From positions 1-64,000 of the forward strand of contig CAZSHG010000013.1 in assembly GCA_964606695.1 (NCBI GenBank): 64,000 nt of DNA, in the 5' to 3' direction. The notes under the pieces are model-generated. The model did not search any database. It saw only the letters and a program-made list of their open reading frames with translations, and was not told where the DNA came from. This DNA is from CAZSHG01 sp964606695 [NCBI: uncultured bacterium]. Its GTDB lineage: Bacteria; UBP14; UBA6098. The stretch's first letter is position 1. Each line of letters opens with the position of its first letter. Shown piece after piece: positions 33,498 through 41,868 of this stretch. The position numbers and the translations under genes were made by a program.

Positions 33498-34700
33498 TTA
33501 ACTTTCCTCCTTATTTTTCCGCTTTGAATCTCCAAGAGCCGACGCAAGTTTATCGTATGTTTCCGGATTAATTTCCCTCATTCTATCCAATCCCTCACTG
33601 CCTACAATCCACAATCCGATAAGAATCAACGCGGCGAAGAAAGATAGACCCGATACGATAATCCTCTTCGGCCTATGCCTTTTTTCCGGGATATCCGCGC
33701 GGGAAAGGATCTGCAGAATCGGCACGTCGCGTTTTTCCTCGATTCTGGCCTGTTCGTATTGTTGTGTGAGGTATTCATACAGGATTTCCTGTATCTGCAA
33801 TTCCCGGAAAAACCTCGTATATTCGAGCCCTAATTCGGGAATGTCCATCAACCCGAAAGGTTCCATTTCAGTTCCGCCGGATTCGAGTTGTTTGAGTTGT
33901 TTCTTAAGTTCGTTTATTCGGCTTTTAATCTCCTCGACTTCGCCGTGCCCCACTTTCCTCGAAGACTGGGCAATCTCGAGTTCTACCTCGGCCATTAATA
34001 GTTCCGCTCTGACTTGCGCGGCGCTCTCGATAGCCACTCTGGTCTGATCCTCGATTGAAATAGCCCCATGTTCTTTCTGGAAAGCCGTAAAGGACGATTC
34101 GGCCTCCGCGAGGGCAATTTGTGTTTCCCGCAATCTGCTTTCAACAAATTCTTTTGTATGGCCGGCGGTTCCAGTTCTGAGATCTCTGTTTATCCTGTCC
34201 AGATGATCTACGATAGAATTCGTAACTTTTGCGGCGAAATGCGGATCCCTGTCCTCGAATTCCACCATAAGAATACCCTCGCCCGTAACATTCGTTTCGA
34301 TATGTTTGTCCAGCGCTTTGCGGGTTTCCTCGATGTAATCGGTCTTGTAGCGTTTCTTGAGGTCGTATTGTTGAATCACCGTATCCATAATTGCGTTGGA
34401 TTTGACTATGGCTCCCCATAAATCCGAGGGGGTAATCATCATCGGCAGGACATAATCGCCTCCCCCGCCTCCGAAAGCCATCATGCCGGTAATCATATTC
34501 GCGAAAGCTCCGCCCAGATCGCCACTTTGATACAGCGGCATAATCTCGGCCTGCCCCTTATACCATTTGGGCATGACGAAATGCGCCGCTCCAAAACCGA
34601 GAATCCCAATAATAATCGGAAGGAAAACCAGCAGTTTCCAACGCGTCAACAACGCCCACAGCCACCAATACGGATCCTTGTAATCGATATTTCTTTTCAT
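33498..34700 (-). CDS. Polysaccharide chain-length determinant (Wzz/GumC-like)
   Basis: A 400-residue inner membrane co-polymerase. It has one helix near the N-terminus (LLVFLPIIIGILGFGAAHFV) and one near the C-terminus preceded by a Pro-rich PEKRHRPKR motif, as in Wzz proteins. A long periplasmic coiled coil lies between (EVEEIKSRINELKKQLKQLE). No tyrosine-kinase domain is attached. It should work with the Wza-like exporter encoded just upstream (two-base gap) and set glycan length. Confidence 0.88.
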   Translation of the reverse strand: MKRNIDYKDPYWWLWALLTRWKLLVFLPIIIGILGFGAAHFVMPKWYKGQAEIMPLYQSGDLGGAFANMITGMMAFGGGGGDYVLPMMITPSDLWGAIVKSNAIMDTVIQQYDLKKRYKTDYIEETRKALDKHIETNVTGEGILMVEFEDRDPHFAAKVTNSIVDHLDRINRDLRTGTAGHTKEFVESRLRETQIALAEAESSFTAFQKEHGAISIEDQTRVAIESAAQVRAELLMAEVELEIAQSSRKVGHGEVEEIKSRINELKKQLKQLESGGTEMEPFGLMDIPELGLEYTRFFRELQIQEILYEYLTQQYEQARIEEKRDVPILQILSRADIPEKRHRPKRIIVSGLSFFAALILIGLWIVGSEGLDRMREINPETYDKLASALGDSKRKNKEES

Positions 34701-34702
34701 AT

Positions 34703-35962
34703 TTAATCCCTGAAACCTATTACGTATATAGCCGACGCCAGGGTTCCTAATTGCCCCAGAGCTTTTGCCGTCTCGATAATCCAGTAAAAATCGTCCGTTC
34801 CCACGATTATAGCATCCCCTGGCTGGATTTGCCCGGCTTTTCTCTCGGACATTTTCTCGCCGTTGCGGTAGATTTTAATTTTGTCTATCGTGCCCTCTTT
34901 CTGGATTCCCCCGGCCCTCGCCACATAAGCCCTCGCACCGAGACCCGCTATATATTTAACAGCGCCGCCGGTAGTAACTCTACCGCCAACATAAACGGAA
35001 TCCGGTAGCATGGATAGGAAGATGCTATCTCCATTTACCAGTGTGGCTTTGTGCTCCGTATCGAGTAAATTAACCAGGTAATCTTCGCCGTCGCGAACCA
35101 TACGGATACTGCTCAAATCTATCCTATCCCTATCCGCACCGACGCGCGAAATAAGCTCCGATACCGTTTCTCCCGGTATAATATTAACTGCGCCATCCGT
35201 ATAACTCGCGCCGGATAGAAACACCCAGGGTTTGCCGTAATTGAATCCTGGAACGTAGATAACGTCGCCGTCGAGTAAGGTCGGGTTGGCTTCTAAAACG
35301 CCGGCAGATTTATATGCGTTCAAATCAACGTGTAGAGTATCCGTCCCGCGAACTAACTTCGTTTGGGACATCCGGGCGGTCTGCAAAGGCCCTCCGGCAA
35401 ACTCTATGGCGGAGTTGACCCTATCCGCCGCGGTAACTATATAGGAACCCGGCAACGCAACCATGCCCGTTACATGAACAACAAAGAGCCGTGCGGAAGC
35501 CAGTGTGATGCTTACGTCTTCTTCCTTATATATATTAGTTAATCTCTCGAGGATAGCGATTTTGGCTTCGCGGAGGGTCATTTCGGAGACCTTTAGCGAA
35601 GACGAATAAGGCAGGATAACGTAACCGTCCGCTCCGACGGGAACGAAGTATTTCTCCTCGATAGAACTCGCGAAACCAACCAGGAACTGGTCGCCGGGAC
35701 CAACGATGTAGCTGTCCTCGTCAACCGTGCCCTCCATCGGGATGTAATCGGTCATGTTGCGGATCTGTTGCTGTTTACTCTGGAGCTCTTTGCGCAGATT
35801 TTCGTCGAAAGAAATCCTTCCCGCATTGGCCTGCCCGGCTCGCGAAACGTTCTGACGCATTTCCTTTATCATCGACTGCTGATTCGACTGAGCCAGAACG
35901 GGAATAGAAAACAGAAGAAAGGCCAGCGGAACGCTAATATATTCTATTATCGATCTATTCAA
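34703..35962 (-). CDS. Polysaccharide export protein (Wza-like, SLBB domains)
   Basis: Forms the periplasmic/outer-membrane export channel for surface glycan. The 419-residue protein has a signal peptide (LAFLLFSIPVLAQ), the Poly_export domain (DSYIVGPGDQFLVGF) and two or three SLBB domains (FVVHVTGMVALPGSYIVTA; VFLSGASYTDGAVNIIPG; VYVGGRVTTGGAVKYIAG). No lipobox Cys is seen, unlike enteric Wza. The best start is TTG at 35962, with GGAGG five bases upstream; an upstream TTG at 35986 lies inside rmlB. Translation is closely coupled to rmlB, whose stop is one base before this start. Confidence 0.87.
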   Translation of the reverse strand: MNRSIIEYISVPLAFLLFSIPVLAQSNQQSMIKEMRQNVSRAGQANAGRISFDENLRKELQSKQQQIRNMTDYIPMEGTVDEDSYIVGPGDQFLVGFASSIEEKYFVPVGADGYVILPYSSSLKVSEMTLREAKIAILERLTNIYKEEDVSITLASARLFVVHVTGMVALPGSYIVTAADRVNSAIEFAGGPLQTARMSQTKLVRGTDTLHVDLNAYKSAGVLEANPTLLDGDVIYVPGFNYGKPWVFLSGASYTDGAVNIIPGETVSELISRVGADRDRIDLSSIRMVRDGEDYLVNLLDTEHKATLVNGDSIFLSMLPDSVYVGGRVTTGGAVKYIAGLGARAYVARAGGIQKEGTIDKIKIYRNGEKMSERKAGQIQPGDAIIVGTDDFYWIIETAKALGQLGTLASAIYVIGFRD

Positions 35963-35963
35963 A

Positions 35964-36911
35964 TTAACCTCCGAATCTCCCGGCAAACCATAGAACCGTA
36001 TCCTTAAAACCCTTTTCGAAAGGCACCGTCGTTTTCCATCCGAGTGATTTCATTCTGGACGAATCGACCGCATAACGAAAATCATGTCCCGGGCGATCTT
36101 TCACGAATTCGATTCTATCTTCCGAAAGGCCAAGAATATCCACGATTTTGCGAGTGATATCGATATTCTTGCGGTGGTTATCCGCGCCGATATTGAATAC
36201 GTCCCCCGATCGCCCCTTTTCGAGGACCAATAAAATCGCTCTGCAATTATCTTCAACATGTAGCCAGTCGCGCACCTGAAGCCCCTCGCCATAAACGGGC
36301 AATGTTTTCCCTTCCACTGCTCTTTTCACAAAAAACGGGATTAGTTTTTCCGGATATTGATAGGGACCATAATTGTTCGTCGGCCGGGCGATCATCGTCG
36401 GCAAATCGTAACTGACCCGATATGAATTGACCAGCGCTTCCGCGGCAACTTTGCTCGCAGAATAGGGCGATGACGGATAAAACGGGGCGTCTTCTCCGGC
36501 CGATCCCTCGAGCATTGGCCCGTAAACTTCGTCCGTGCTGATATGAAGGAACGTTTTCGGTTCAATCTTTCGTGCTGTTTCCAGCAGAACGTAAGTCCCC
36601 ATCACGTTCGTATGCAGGAAAGGGTCGGCGCTCGTAAGCGATCTGTCCACGTGGGATTCCGCCGCGAAATTGATTACGGCTTCGCATCCTCGCATTGCCC
36701 TTCGCGCGGTTTCCGGGTTGGCGATATCGCCTTCGATAAAAACCACTCGAGGATCGTCGAGACATCCTGCCAGGTTATCCAGACTGCCGGCGTAAGTCAA
36801 AGCGTCCAGGATTCGAATATAATCGTATTTCCTTTCCTTAAGCAGTAATCTAACGAAGTTAGATCCGATAAATCCGGCGCCGCCAGTTATGAGTATCGTC
36901 CCACCAGCCAT
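35964..36911 (-). CDS. rmlB: dTDP-glucose 4,6-dehydratase (RmlB)
   Basis: Converts dTDP-glucose to dTDP-4-keto-6-deoxyglucose with bound NAD+. The 315-residue short-chain dehydrogenase-type protein has TGGAGFIGSNFVRLLL (NAD binding), NFAAESHVDRS, the STDEVYG catalytic Thr-Asp-Glu block and YSASKVAAE (Tyr-x3-Lys). RPTNNYGPYQYPEKLIP and YGEGLQVRDWLHVEDN are RmlB-like substrate loops. ATG at 36911 is preferred to TTG at 36917. It starts two bases after the end of the rmlC-like gene. Confidence 0.92.
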   Translation of the reverse strand: MAGGTILITGGAGFIGSNFVRLLLKERKYDYIRILDALTYAGSLDNLAGCLDDPRVVFIEGDIANPETARRAMRGCEAVINFAAESHVDRSLTSADPFLHTNVMGTYVLLETARKIEPKTFLHISTDEVYGPMLEGSAGEDAPFYPSSPYSASKVAAEALVNSYRVSYDLPTMIARPTNNYGPYQYPEKLIPFFVKRAVEGKTLPVYGEGLQVRDWLHVEDNCRAILLVLEKGRSGDVFNIGADNHRKNIDITRKIVDILGLSEDRIEFVKDRPGHDFRYAVDSSRMKSLGWKTTVPFEKGFKDTVLWFAGRFGG

Positions 36912-36913
36912 AA

Positions 36914-37369
36914 TCAACCGTTTCTTATCGTCCAGTTATAGGGTATTGACGGATCGTCCCAGGGGAGCCTGTGCTCGTCCGGTTCTTTGTAATTATAGGG
37001 TTTTGTGGGAATATTGACTATAATAGCTTCCTCGATACTCACGCATTTCCATCCGTGGTAAACGCCGTTCGGAACCGAAATCAGTTTAGGATTGTGCATG
37101 CCTATATAGAATTCGTTTATCTCGCCGTAAGTGGGGGAATCCTTACGGGCGTCGAACAGAGCGACCTGAATCATTCCATGTATGCAAGCGAAATTATCGG
37201 TCTGTAGTTTGTGGAAATGCCACGCTTTGACGACCTCGGGCAAAGTCGTGGTAACATACACCTGCCCGAACTCCTCGAAGAGTTCGTCGTCGCATCGCAG
37301 TATCTCCATCAATCTTCCCCTTGCGTCAGGGATTACTTTAAGGGGCTTGACTTCCAGCTTATGAATCAT
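36914..37369 (-). CDS. dTDP-4-dehydrorhamnose 3,5-epimerase-like protein (RmlC/FdtA family cupin)
   Basis: A 151-residue cupin that should epimerise or isomerise a dTDP-4-keto-6-deoxy sugar. It has DARGRLMEILR, the catalytic-type His in AWHFHKLQTDNF, then VPNGVYHGWKCVS and a C-terminal DEHRLPWDDPSIPYNW block. RmlC proteins are usually about 180 residues; this shorter form is common in sugar clusters of environmental genomes. With RmlB and the DegT aminotransferase it may serve an amino-sugar route rather than rhamnose. No rmlD is in the window. GGAG precedes the ATG. Confidence 0.8.
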   Translation of the reverse strand: MIHKLEVKPLKVIPDARGRLMEILRCDDELFEEFGQVYVTTTLPEVVKAWHFHKLQTDNFACIHGMIQVALFDARKDSPTYGEINEFYIGMHNPKLISVPNGVYHGWKCVSIEEAIIVNIPTKPYNYKEPDEHRLPWDDPSIPYNWTIRNG

Positions 37370-37382
37370 CTAAGCTCCGTTT

Positions 37383-38576
37383 TTAGCGTTTGTTGTAGGC
37401 TTTTACGCCCTCGCCGAGTATCTGGATAGCGCGGCGTAAATCTTCACAACGCAGGACATATGCCAATCTGGCTTCGTTCGTTCCCCTGCCCGGAGTAGCG
37501 TAGAAACCTGGGCCGGGAGCTATCATCGTGGTCTCTCCATCGACGTCGAAATCCGTGAGCATCCACTGCGCGAAATGTTCGACGTCTTCAACCGGCAACG
37601 TAACCATCATATAAAACGCCCCCGATGGTTTTTTGCAGAAAGCGCCGTCGATTTTAGCTATTTCTTCTAAGGCCGCGTCTCTTCTTTTCTGGTATTCGTT
37701 CTTCATATTTTCGAAATAATCCAGGGCGAGATTTTCTAGGATAGCTTCCGCGCCAACCTGTTCTATTGTCGGCGGGCAAAGCCTCGCCTGCGCCATTCTC
37801 CAGATCGAGTTTATGATGTCTTTATTCAAAGACACAACACATCCGATTCTCGCCCCGCAGGATGAAAACCTTTTGCTTATCGAATCGAGTAAAACCGCCC
37901 TGCCGCGCAGGGATTCCATGTGAAAGACGCTAGTATGTTTACCTTCATATATAAATTCTCGATAGACTTCGTCCGAGATAACGAACAGGTCGTGTTCCAG
38001 AGCTACCTCGGCGATAACGGCCATCTCTTCGCGTGTGAGAACCGTCCCGGTAGGATTATCGGGCGAGCAAATCAATACCGCTCTGGTTCTTTCCGTAATC
38101 GCTTTTTCGATATGCGATTTCGGCGGCAAATGATAGCCCTCTTCCGGATCGGTAGTTACCGGTTTGAGAACTGCCCCGCTCATCGCGGAATAGCCGTTGT
38201 AATTCGGGTAGAAAGGCTCGAATACCACGATTTCATCCCCGGGATCGCAGATAGCCATCATCGAGAAGATTATTGCCTCGCTACCCCCGGTAGTAACCAC
38301 GATGTCGTCCGGAACGACATCCACGCCGACACCGCGATAATAGGCGGCGAGGTCTTCCACGTAACCGGGTATTCCGCGCGCATTGCCGTAAGCTAAAACA
38401 CGAGAAGGATATTCATGAATGGCGTCCCAGAAGCTTTGCGGTGTTTCTATGTCCGGTTGCCCGATGTTGATTTTATAAATTTTCTTGCCCTCGGCTTGCG
38501 CCGCCATCGCGAATTTCACCAACTTACGTATCGGCGAAGCCGGCACCTTCCCAGCTCTATTGCTTATTGCTAGCAT
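37383..38576 (-). CDS. Class I/II PLP aminotransferase (aspartate aminotransferase-like)
   Basis: A 397-residue fold-type I aminotransferase. Key blocks are INIGQPDIETP, VVTTGGSEAI, CSPDNPTGTVLTREE, SDEVYREF and the PLP Lys near residue 235 in DSISKRFSSCGARIG. A C-terminal Arg block (GTNEARLAYV) binds the substrate carboxylate. The sequence class covers aspartate and related amino-acid aminotransferases; exact substrate is uncertain. It is the first gene of the polysaccharide run, 13 bases before the rmlC-like gene, though its role may be general metabolism. Its promoter faces that of the 38827 gene. Confidence 0.88.
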   Translation of the reverse strand: MLAISNRAGKVPASPIRKLVKFAMAAQAEGKKIYKINIGQPDIETPQSFWDAIHEYPSRVLAYGNARGIPGYVEDLAAYYRGVGVDVVPDDIVVTTGGSEAIIFSMMAICDPGDEIVVFEPFYPNYNGYSAMSGAVLKPVTTDPEEGYHLPPKSHIEKAITERTRAVLICSPDNPTGTVLTREEMAVIAEVALEHDLFVISDEVYREFIYEGKHTSVFHMESLRGRAVLLDSISKRFSSCGARIGCVVSLNKDIINSIWRMAQARLCPPTIEQVGAEAILENLALDYFENMKNEYQKRRDAALEEIAKIDGAFCKKPSGAFYMMVTLPVEDVEHFAQWMLTDFDVDGETTMIAPGPGFYATPGRGTNEARLAYVLRCEDLRRAIQILGEGVKAYNKR

Positions 38577-38615
38577 ATTGCACCCTCCGTCACAAAATAA
38601 TCATTCCAACTTTCA

Positions 38616-38644
38616 AAGCTAAATCATCACGTTTCACATGTCAA
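38616..38644 (-). promoter_or_regulatory. Promoter for the aminotransferase-polysaccharide run
   Basis: Minus strand TTGACA (38644-38639), 17-base spacer, TAGCTT (38621-38616), about 40 bases before the ATG. The -35 lies in the sequence ATATTGCTTGACA. Confidence 0.5.
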
Positions 38645-38756
38645 GCAATATGCAGGCCTAAACGATAATAATACTTGATTTTCAAAAATAAATTGTTACC
38701 ATTTATTTCCTGCTGTGTTCCGGCATTGGCATCCAATTCGCAATATCAAATATTGC

Positions 38757-38785
38757 TTGACTTTTCGGAAGGCATCGTTAATAAT
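38757..38785 (+). promoter_or_regulatory. Promoter for the 38827-43209 run
   Basis: TTGACT (38757-38762), 17-base spacer, AATAAT (38780-38785), 41 bases before the ATG at 38827. The -35 is embedded in ATATTGCTTGACT, shared with the divergent promoter. No small gene was seen in the 38577-38826 gap. Confidence 0.5.
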
Positions 38786-38826
38786 GGAAATATAGGGCAC
38801 TCCGAACCGAAACCCCAAACAGGTCT

Positions 38827-39294
38827 ATGACCCAAAAGTTTTCGATAATACTGGTAATTCTTATTGCGTTCGCTTCCTTTTCCGAAGATACGCTTCGGAT
38901 CGAAACACCGAAGAAAGAGGAAAACGAAGTCTCGCAAATGGCGCTCGAACCTTATTCCAGAGGCCACGAATCGCTCTTGTCCGCCGAAAGGCTGAGCCAG
39001 TTTCGCTCTTTGAGCCTGGGATACTCGACTGACGGCAAATCCAGTCTTTCGGTGATGAGCTATCTTCACGGCTTCGATTATATATTCGGTCCGAATTTAA
39101 GAACCAGCGTCACGGTGGAGCTTTCCAGCTATCGATCGAAAAGCGGTGAAGCGGTAGAGCTGTCACCGACTTTCCGTATGGATTGGAAGCCTTTCGAGGG
39201 CGGGAGGTTTATGTTGAACTTAAGGCTACCTTCGCAAAGGCTATATGGAACCGGGCTGAATAGCGATTATAAAACCAATATCCTACGGCGATAG
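38827..39294 (+). CDS. Exported protein of unknown function, beta-rich
   Basis: A 155-residue protein with a signal peptide (FSIILVILIAFASFS). The second half has alternating amphipathic strands (SLSVMSYLHGF, TSVTVELSSYR, LSPTFRMDWKP, RFMLNLRLPS) that resemble part of an outer-membrane beta-barrel. It is too short for a full barrel unless it oligomerises. I recognise no family. It is first in a run with the LytR_C protein (nine-base gap), rsfS, argS and rho. Confidence 0.7.
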   Translation: MTQKFSIILVILIAFASFSEDTLRIETPKKEENEVSQMALEPYSRGHESLLSAERLSQFRSLSLGYSTDGKSSLSVMSYLHGFDYIFGPNLRTSVTVELSSYRSKSGEAVELSPTFRMDWKPFEGGRFMLNLRLPSQRLYGTGLNSDYKTNILRR

Positions 39295-39303
39295 ACGCCA
39301 TAT

Positions 39304-39777
39304 ATGCCTGCTTCCCGGAAAGAAAAAGAGAGAAGAGAATCATCCTTTGGCCAGAAGATGGTGCCCATCATCGATTGGGCTGTTATCGCAGTGGTATTGA
39401 TTATAGCGGTTTTCATTATAGTAGGGTATCTTCAGCCGGTTGTCGAAAAGCCGGGAGCGCCTCGGATAATCGACGGCAGAGCTTTCAAAGTCCAGCTTTT
39501 CGGGGGATGTCGTCGCCCGGACGAGGTTATGAAAATCGCCGAACAGCTTCGTAAAATCGGCATCGACGTCGTTGAAATTGAGAATGAAAGCGGGTTTACA
39601 TATCCAAAAAGCCTTATCGTAGATAGGGTCGGCAATAAGGCCGTAGCGGATTCCCTGGCCCATCTGCTGGGGTTACCGGAAAGCCGGGTAGTCGTCCAGA
39701 AATACAATCTGATGCTCGACGCTACTATAGTTATCGGTTTGGACTACCCTAGTATTATACAGCAATTAAACGGATGA
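39304..39777 (+). CDS. LytR_C-domain membrane-anchored protein
   Basis: A 157-residue protein: basic N-terminus, one transmembrane helix at about 23-46 (IIDWAVIAVVLIIAVFIIVGY), then a LytR C-terminal domain. The domain shows EQLRKIGIDVVEIENESGF, then LIVDRVGNKAVADSLAHLL and ATIVIGLDY, a pattern seen in this family beside rsfS in many genomes. The domain is thought to bind cell-wall or nucleic-acid partners, but its function is unproven. Its stop overlaps the rsfS start (ATGA). Confidence 0.82.
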   Translation: MPASRKEKERRESSFGQKMVPIIDWAVIAVVLIIAVFIIVGYLQPVVEKPGAPRIIDGRAFKVQLFGGCRRPDEVMKIAEQLRKIGIDVVEIENESGFTYPKSLIVDRVGNKAVADSLAHLLGLPESRVVVQKYNLMLDATIVIGLDYPSIIQQLNG

Positions 39778-40163
39778 AGATGACGAAAGATGTTACAAAA
39801 GGGCATGATCTGGCAATAGCTCTCGCGGAGACCATTTCCGAACGCAAGGGCGAGAAGATCCGAATACTCGACCTTCGAGGTCTATCCGATATTACGGATT
39901 GGTTCGTAATCGCAAATGCTCAAAGCCCACGGCACCTGCGGACTCTGGGGCGCGATCTTTACGAGGAAATCAGGGAAGCCCATATCGGAAGTTGCTATGC
40001 TGAAGGCCTCGAAAGCGAAAGCTGGGTAATTTTAGACCTGTTCGACGTGGTCGTTCATATCTTCGTCCCGGAAAAACGCGATTATTACGCCCTCGACGAT
40101 TACTGGGCTGACGCACCTCTCGAAATAGTCGAATCGGATCCAGCAGAATTTCACAATGAATGA
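39774..40163 (+). CDS. rsfS: Ribosomal silencing factor RsfS
   Basis: Binds ribosomal protein L14 and blocks joining of the ribosomal subunits in starvation. The 129-residue protein has the family blocks ILDLRGLSDITDWFVIAN, then GCYAEGLESESWVILDLFDVVVHIF and YYALDDYWADA. Length is typical (105-130). Start overlaps the LytR_C gene by four bases, and its end overlaps argS by eight bases. Confidence 0.93.
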   Translation: MKMTKDVTKGHDLAIALAETISERKGEKIRILDLRGLSDITDWFVIANAQSPRHLRTLGRDLYEEIREAHIGSCYAEGLESESWVILDLFDVVVHIFVPEKRDYYALDDYWADAPLEIVESDPAEFHNE

Positions 40164-41826
40164 TGCGAAACGAAAACTATCTGACTTTATATCGATCGCA
40201 GTAGCTAATCTGTGGGGCTTAAACGTCGCCCCCGAGATAGATATCCCCACCGATTTTGAACACGGCGACCTGACAACAAACATTCCCTTCAAGCTTGCCG
40301 GGACGTTAAAAAAACCGCCGCTCAAGATAGCCGAAGAAATAGCCAATGTTGTCTCGTTACCCGAAGAGATTACATCTGCGATTCCCGCCGGCGCAGGCTA
40401 TATCAATTTCCGTTACGATAACGATTACCTTTACGACCTTCTCGCAGAGATAATCTCCGACCCCGAAGATTTCGGAAAAGGCGATAAAACGGACGCCGGT
40501 TCGATCCAGGTCGAATATGTTTCCGCAAATCCTACCGGGCATTTGAACGTCGTCAGCGCGCGGGCGGCGGCTGTTGGGAGTGCACTGGTCAATATAATGC
40601 GGCACGCCGGATACGACGTATCGAGCGAATATTTTATCAACGATACCGGCAACCAGATTCATAATCTCGAGGAGAGCTTTATCGCACGGATAAGGCAGGG
40701 CGCGGGATTAAATTGGGTAATTCCCCCGCAGGACGGCTACCACGGCGAATATCTCGCCGATCTCGCCACCATTTATGCCGACAGGTTCCCCGACGAACAC
40801 AACAGTTTAATCACAGCGTTGAATTCCGGCGAAGAACCAGACTATTCTCACGCGAGGAAATGGATCGTAGAGGAACTCGAACATAGGATTCAATCCGACC
40901 TCGAAGAATTTAATACGCATATAGATAGTTATTTCTCCGAACGCGAATTCCGCGAGACGGGTCAGGTCGAGGATTTGATAGAACGACTCAGCGAACAGGA
41001 CGATATCTTCGAGGAGGACGGCGCACAGTGGTTTACCGCTGACAAATACGACGATTCGGAAAAACCGTTCGTTCTGATAAAATCAGACGGCGAATACGCT
41101 TACGCCGCAGTCGATATAGCCTATCATCACAATAAATTCCAGCGCGGATTCAATATTTGTTACGATATCTGGGGACCAGATCACCACGGACATATCGGCA
41201 GGATGAAGGCCGCAATGAGAGCCCTGGGGCACAACGGCAAGTTCGACGTCCTTACGCTACAACAGGTGAACTTGCTCGAAGAGGGCGAGAAAGTCCGCAT
41301 GTCCAAACGCGCGGGAAATATCATCACACTGCAGGAACTTGTGGACGACGTCGGCGTCGATGTAGCTCGATATTTCTTCCTGGCACGGAGGATGGAAGCA
41401 CATCTCGATTTCGATCTCGACCTCGCGCGAAAGGAATCGGACGAGAATCCGGTATTCTACATCCAATACGCCCATGCCCGAATCAGCAGTATATTGGAAT
41501 TCGCTGAGAATCAGGGGATTAATCCAGCTTCCGCCGGACGACGTGAACTCGCCAAATTGACCGAACCTGAAGCCTTACTTCTCGCGAGAAAACTGGCTGT
41601 GTGGCCGACAATCGTAAACAATTCTGCCCAGGAAAAATCTCCACACGAGGTTTGTTTTTATCTTCTCGAACTGGCGCAGATGTTCCACCCATTCTATAAC
41701 AGACACCGTGTCGTAGGCAAAGATAAGGCTAAGACGCTTGCCAGAGTCGCGCTTTGCAGGGCTCTCAAAGAGGCTATAGCTCTCGGTCTCGGCCTTTTGG
41801 GAATCGGCGCGCCGGAAAATATGTGA
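40156..41826 (+). CDS. argS: Arginyl-tRNA synthetase
   Basis: Class I synthetase that charges tRNA-Arg. The 556-residue protein has the N-terminal Add-1 tRNA-binding domain (about 1-110). The HIGH region appears as SANPTGHLN near 122, and the KMSK region as VRMSKRAGN near 380. The C-terminal DALR anticodon domain has AHARISSILEFA and SFYLLELAQMFHPFYNRHRV-like features (here CFYLLELAQMFHPFY). Length is normal. It overlaps rsfS and precedes rho by 42 bases. Confidence 0.94.
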   Translation: MNDAKRKLSDFISIAVANLWGLNVAPEIDIPTDFEHGDLTTNIPFKLAGTLKKPPLKIAEEIANVVSLPEEITSAIPAGAGYINFRYDNDYLYDLLAEIISDPEDFGKGDKTDAGSIQVEYVSANPTGHLNVVSARAAAVGSALVNIMRHAGYDVSSEYFINDTGNQIHNLEESFIARIRQGAGLNWVIPPQDGYHGEYLADLATIYADRFPDEHNSLITALNSGEEPDYSHARKWIVEELEHRIQSDLEEFNTHIDSYFSEREFRETGQVEDLIERLSEQDDIFEEDGAQWFTADKYDDSEKPFVLIKSDGEYAYAAVDIAYHHNKFQRGFNICYDIWGPDHHGHIGRMKAAMRALGHNGKFDVLTLQQVNLLEEGEKVRMSKRAGNIITLQELVDDVGVDVARYFFLARRMEAHLDFDLDLARKESDENPVFYIQYAHARISSILEFAENQGINPASAGRRELAKLTEPEALLLARKLAVWPTIVNNSAQEKSPHEVCFYLLELAQMFHPFYNRHRVVGKDKAKTLARVALCRALKEAIALGLGLLGIGAPENM

Positions 41827-41868
41827 AATACTATTTTAAGAATAATAAAACTTTAACACGATAGGATT

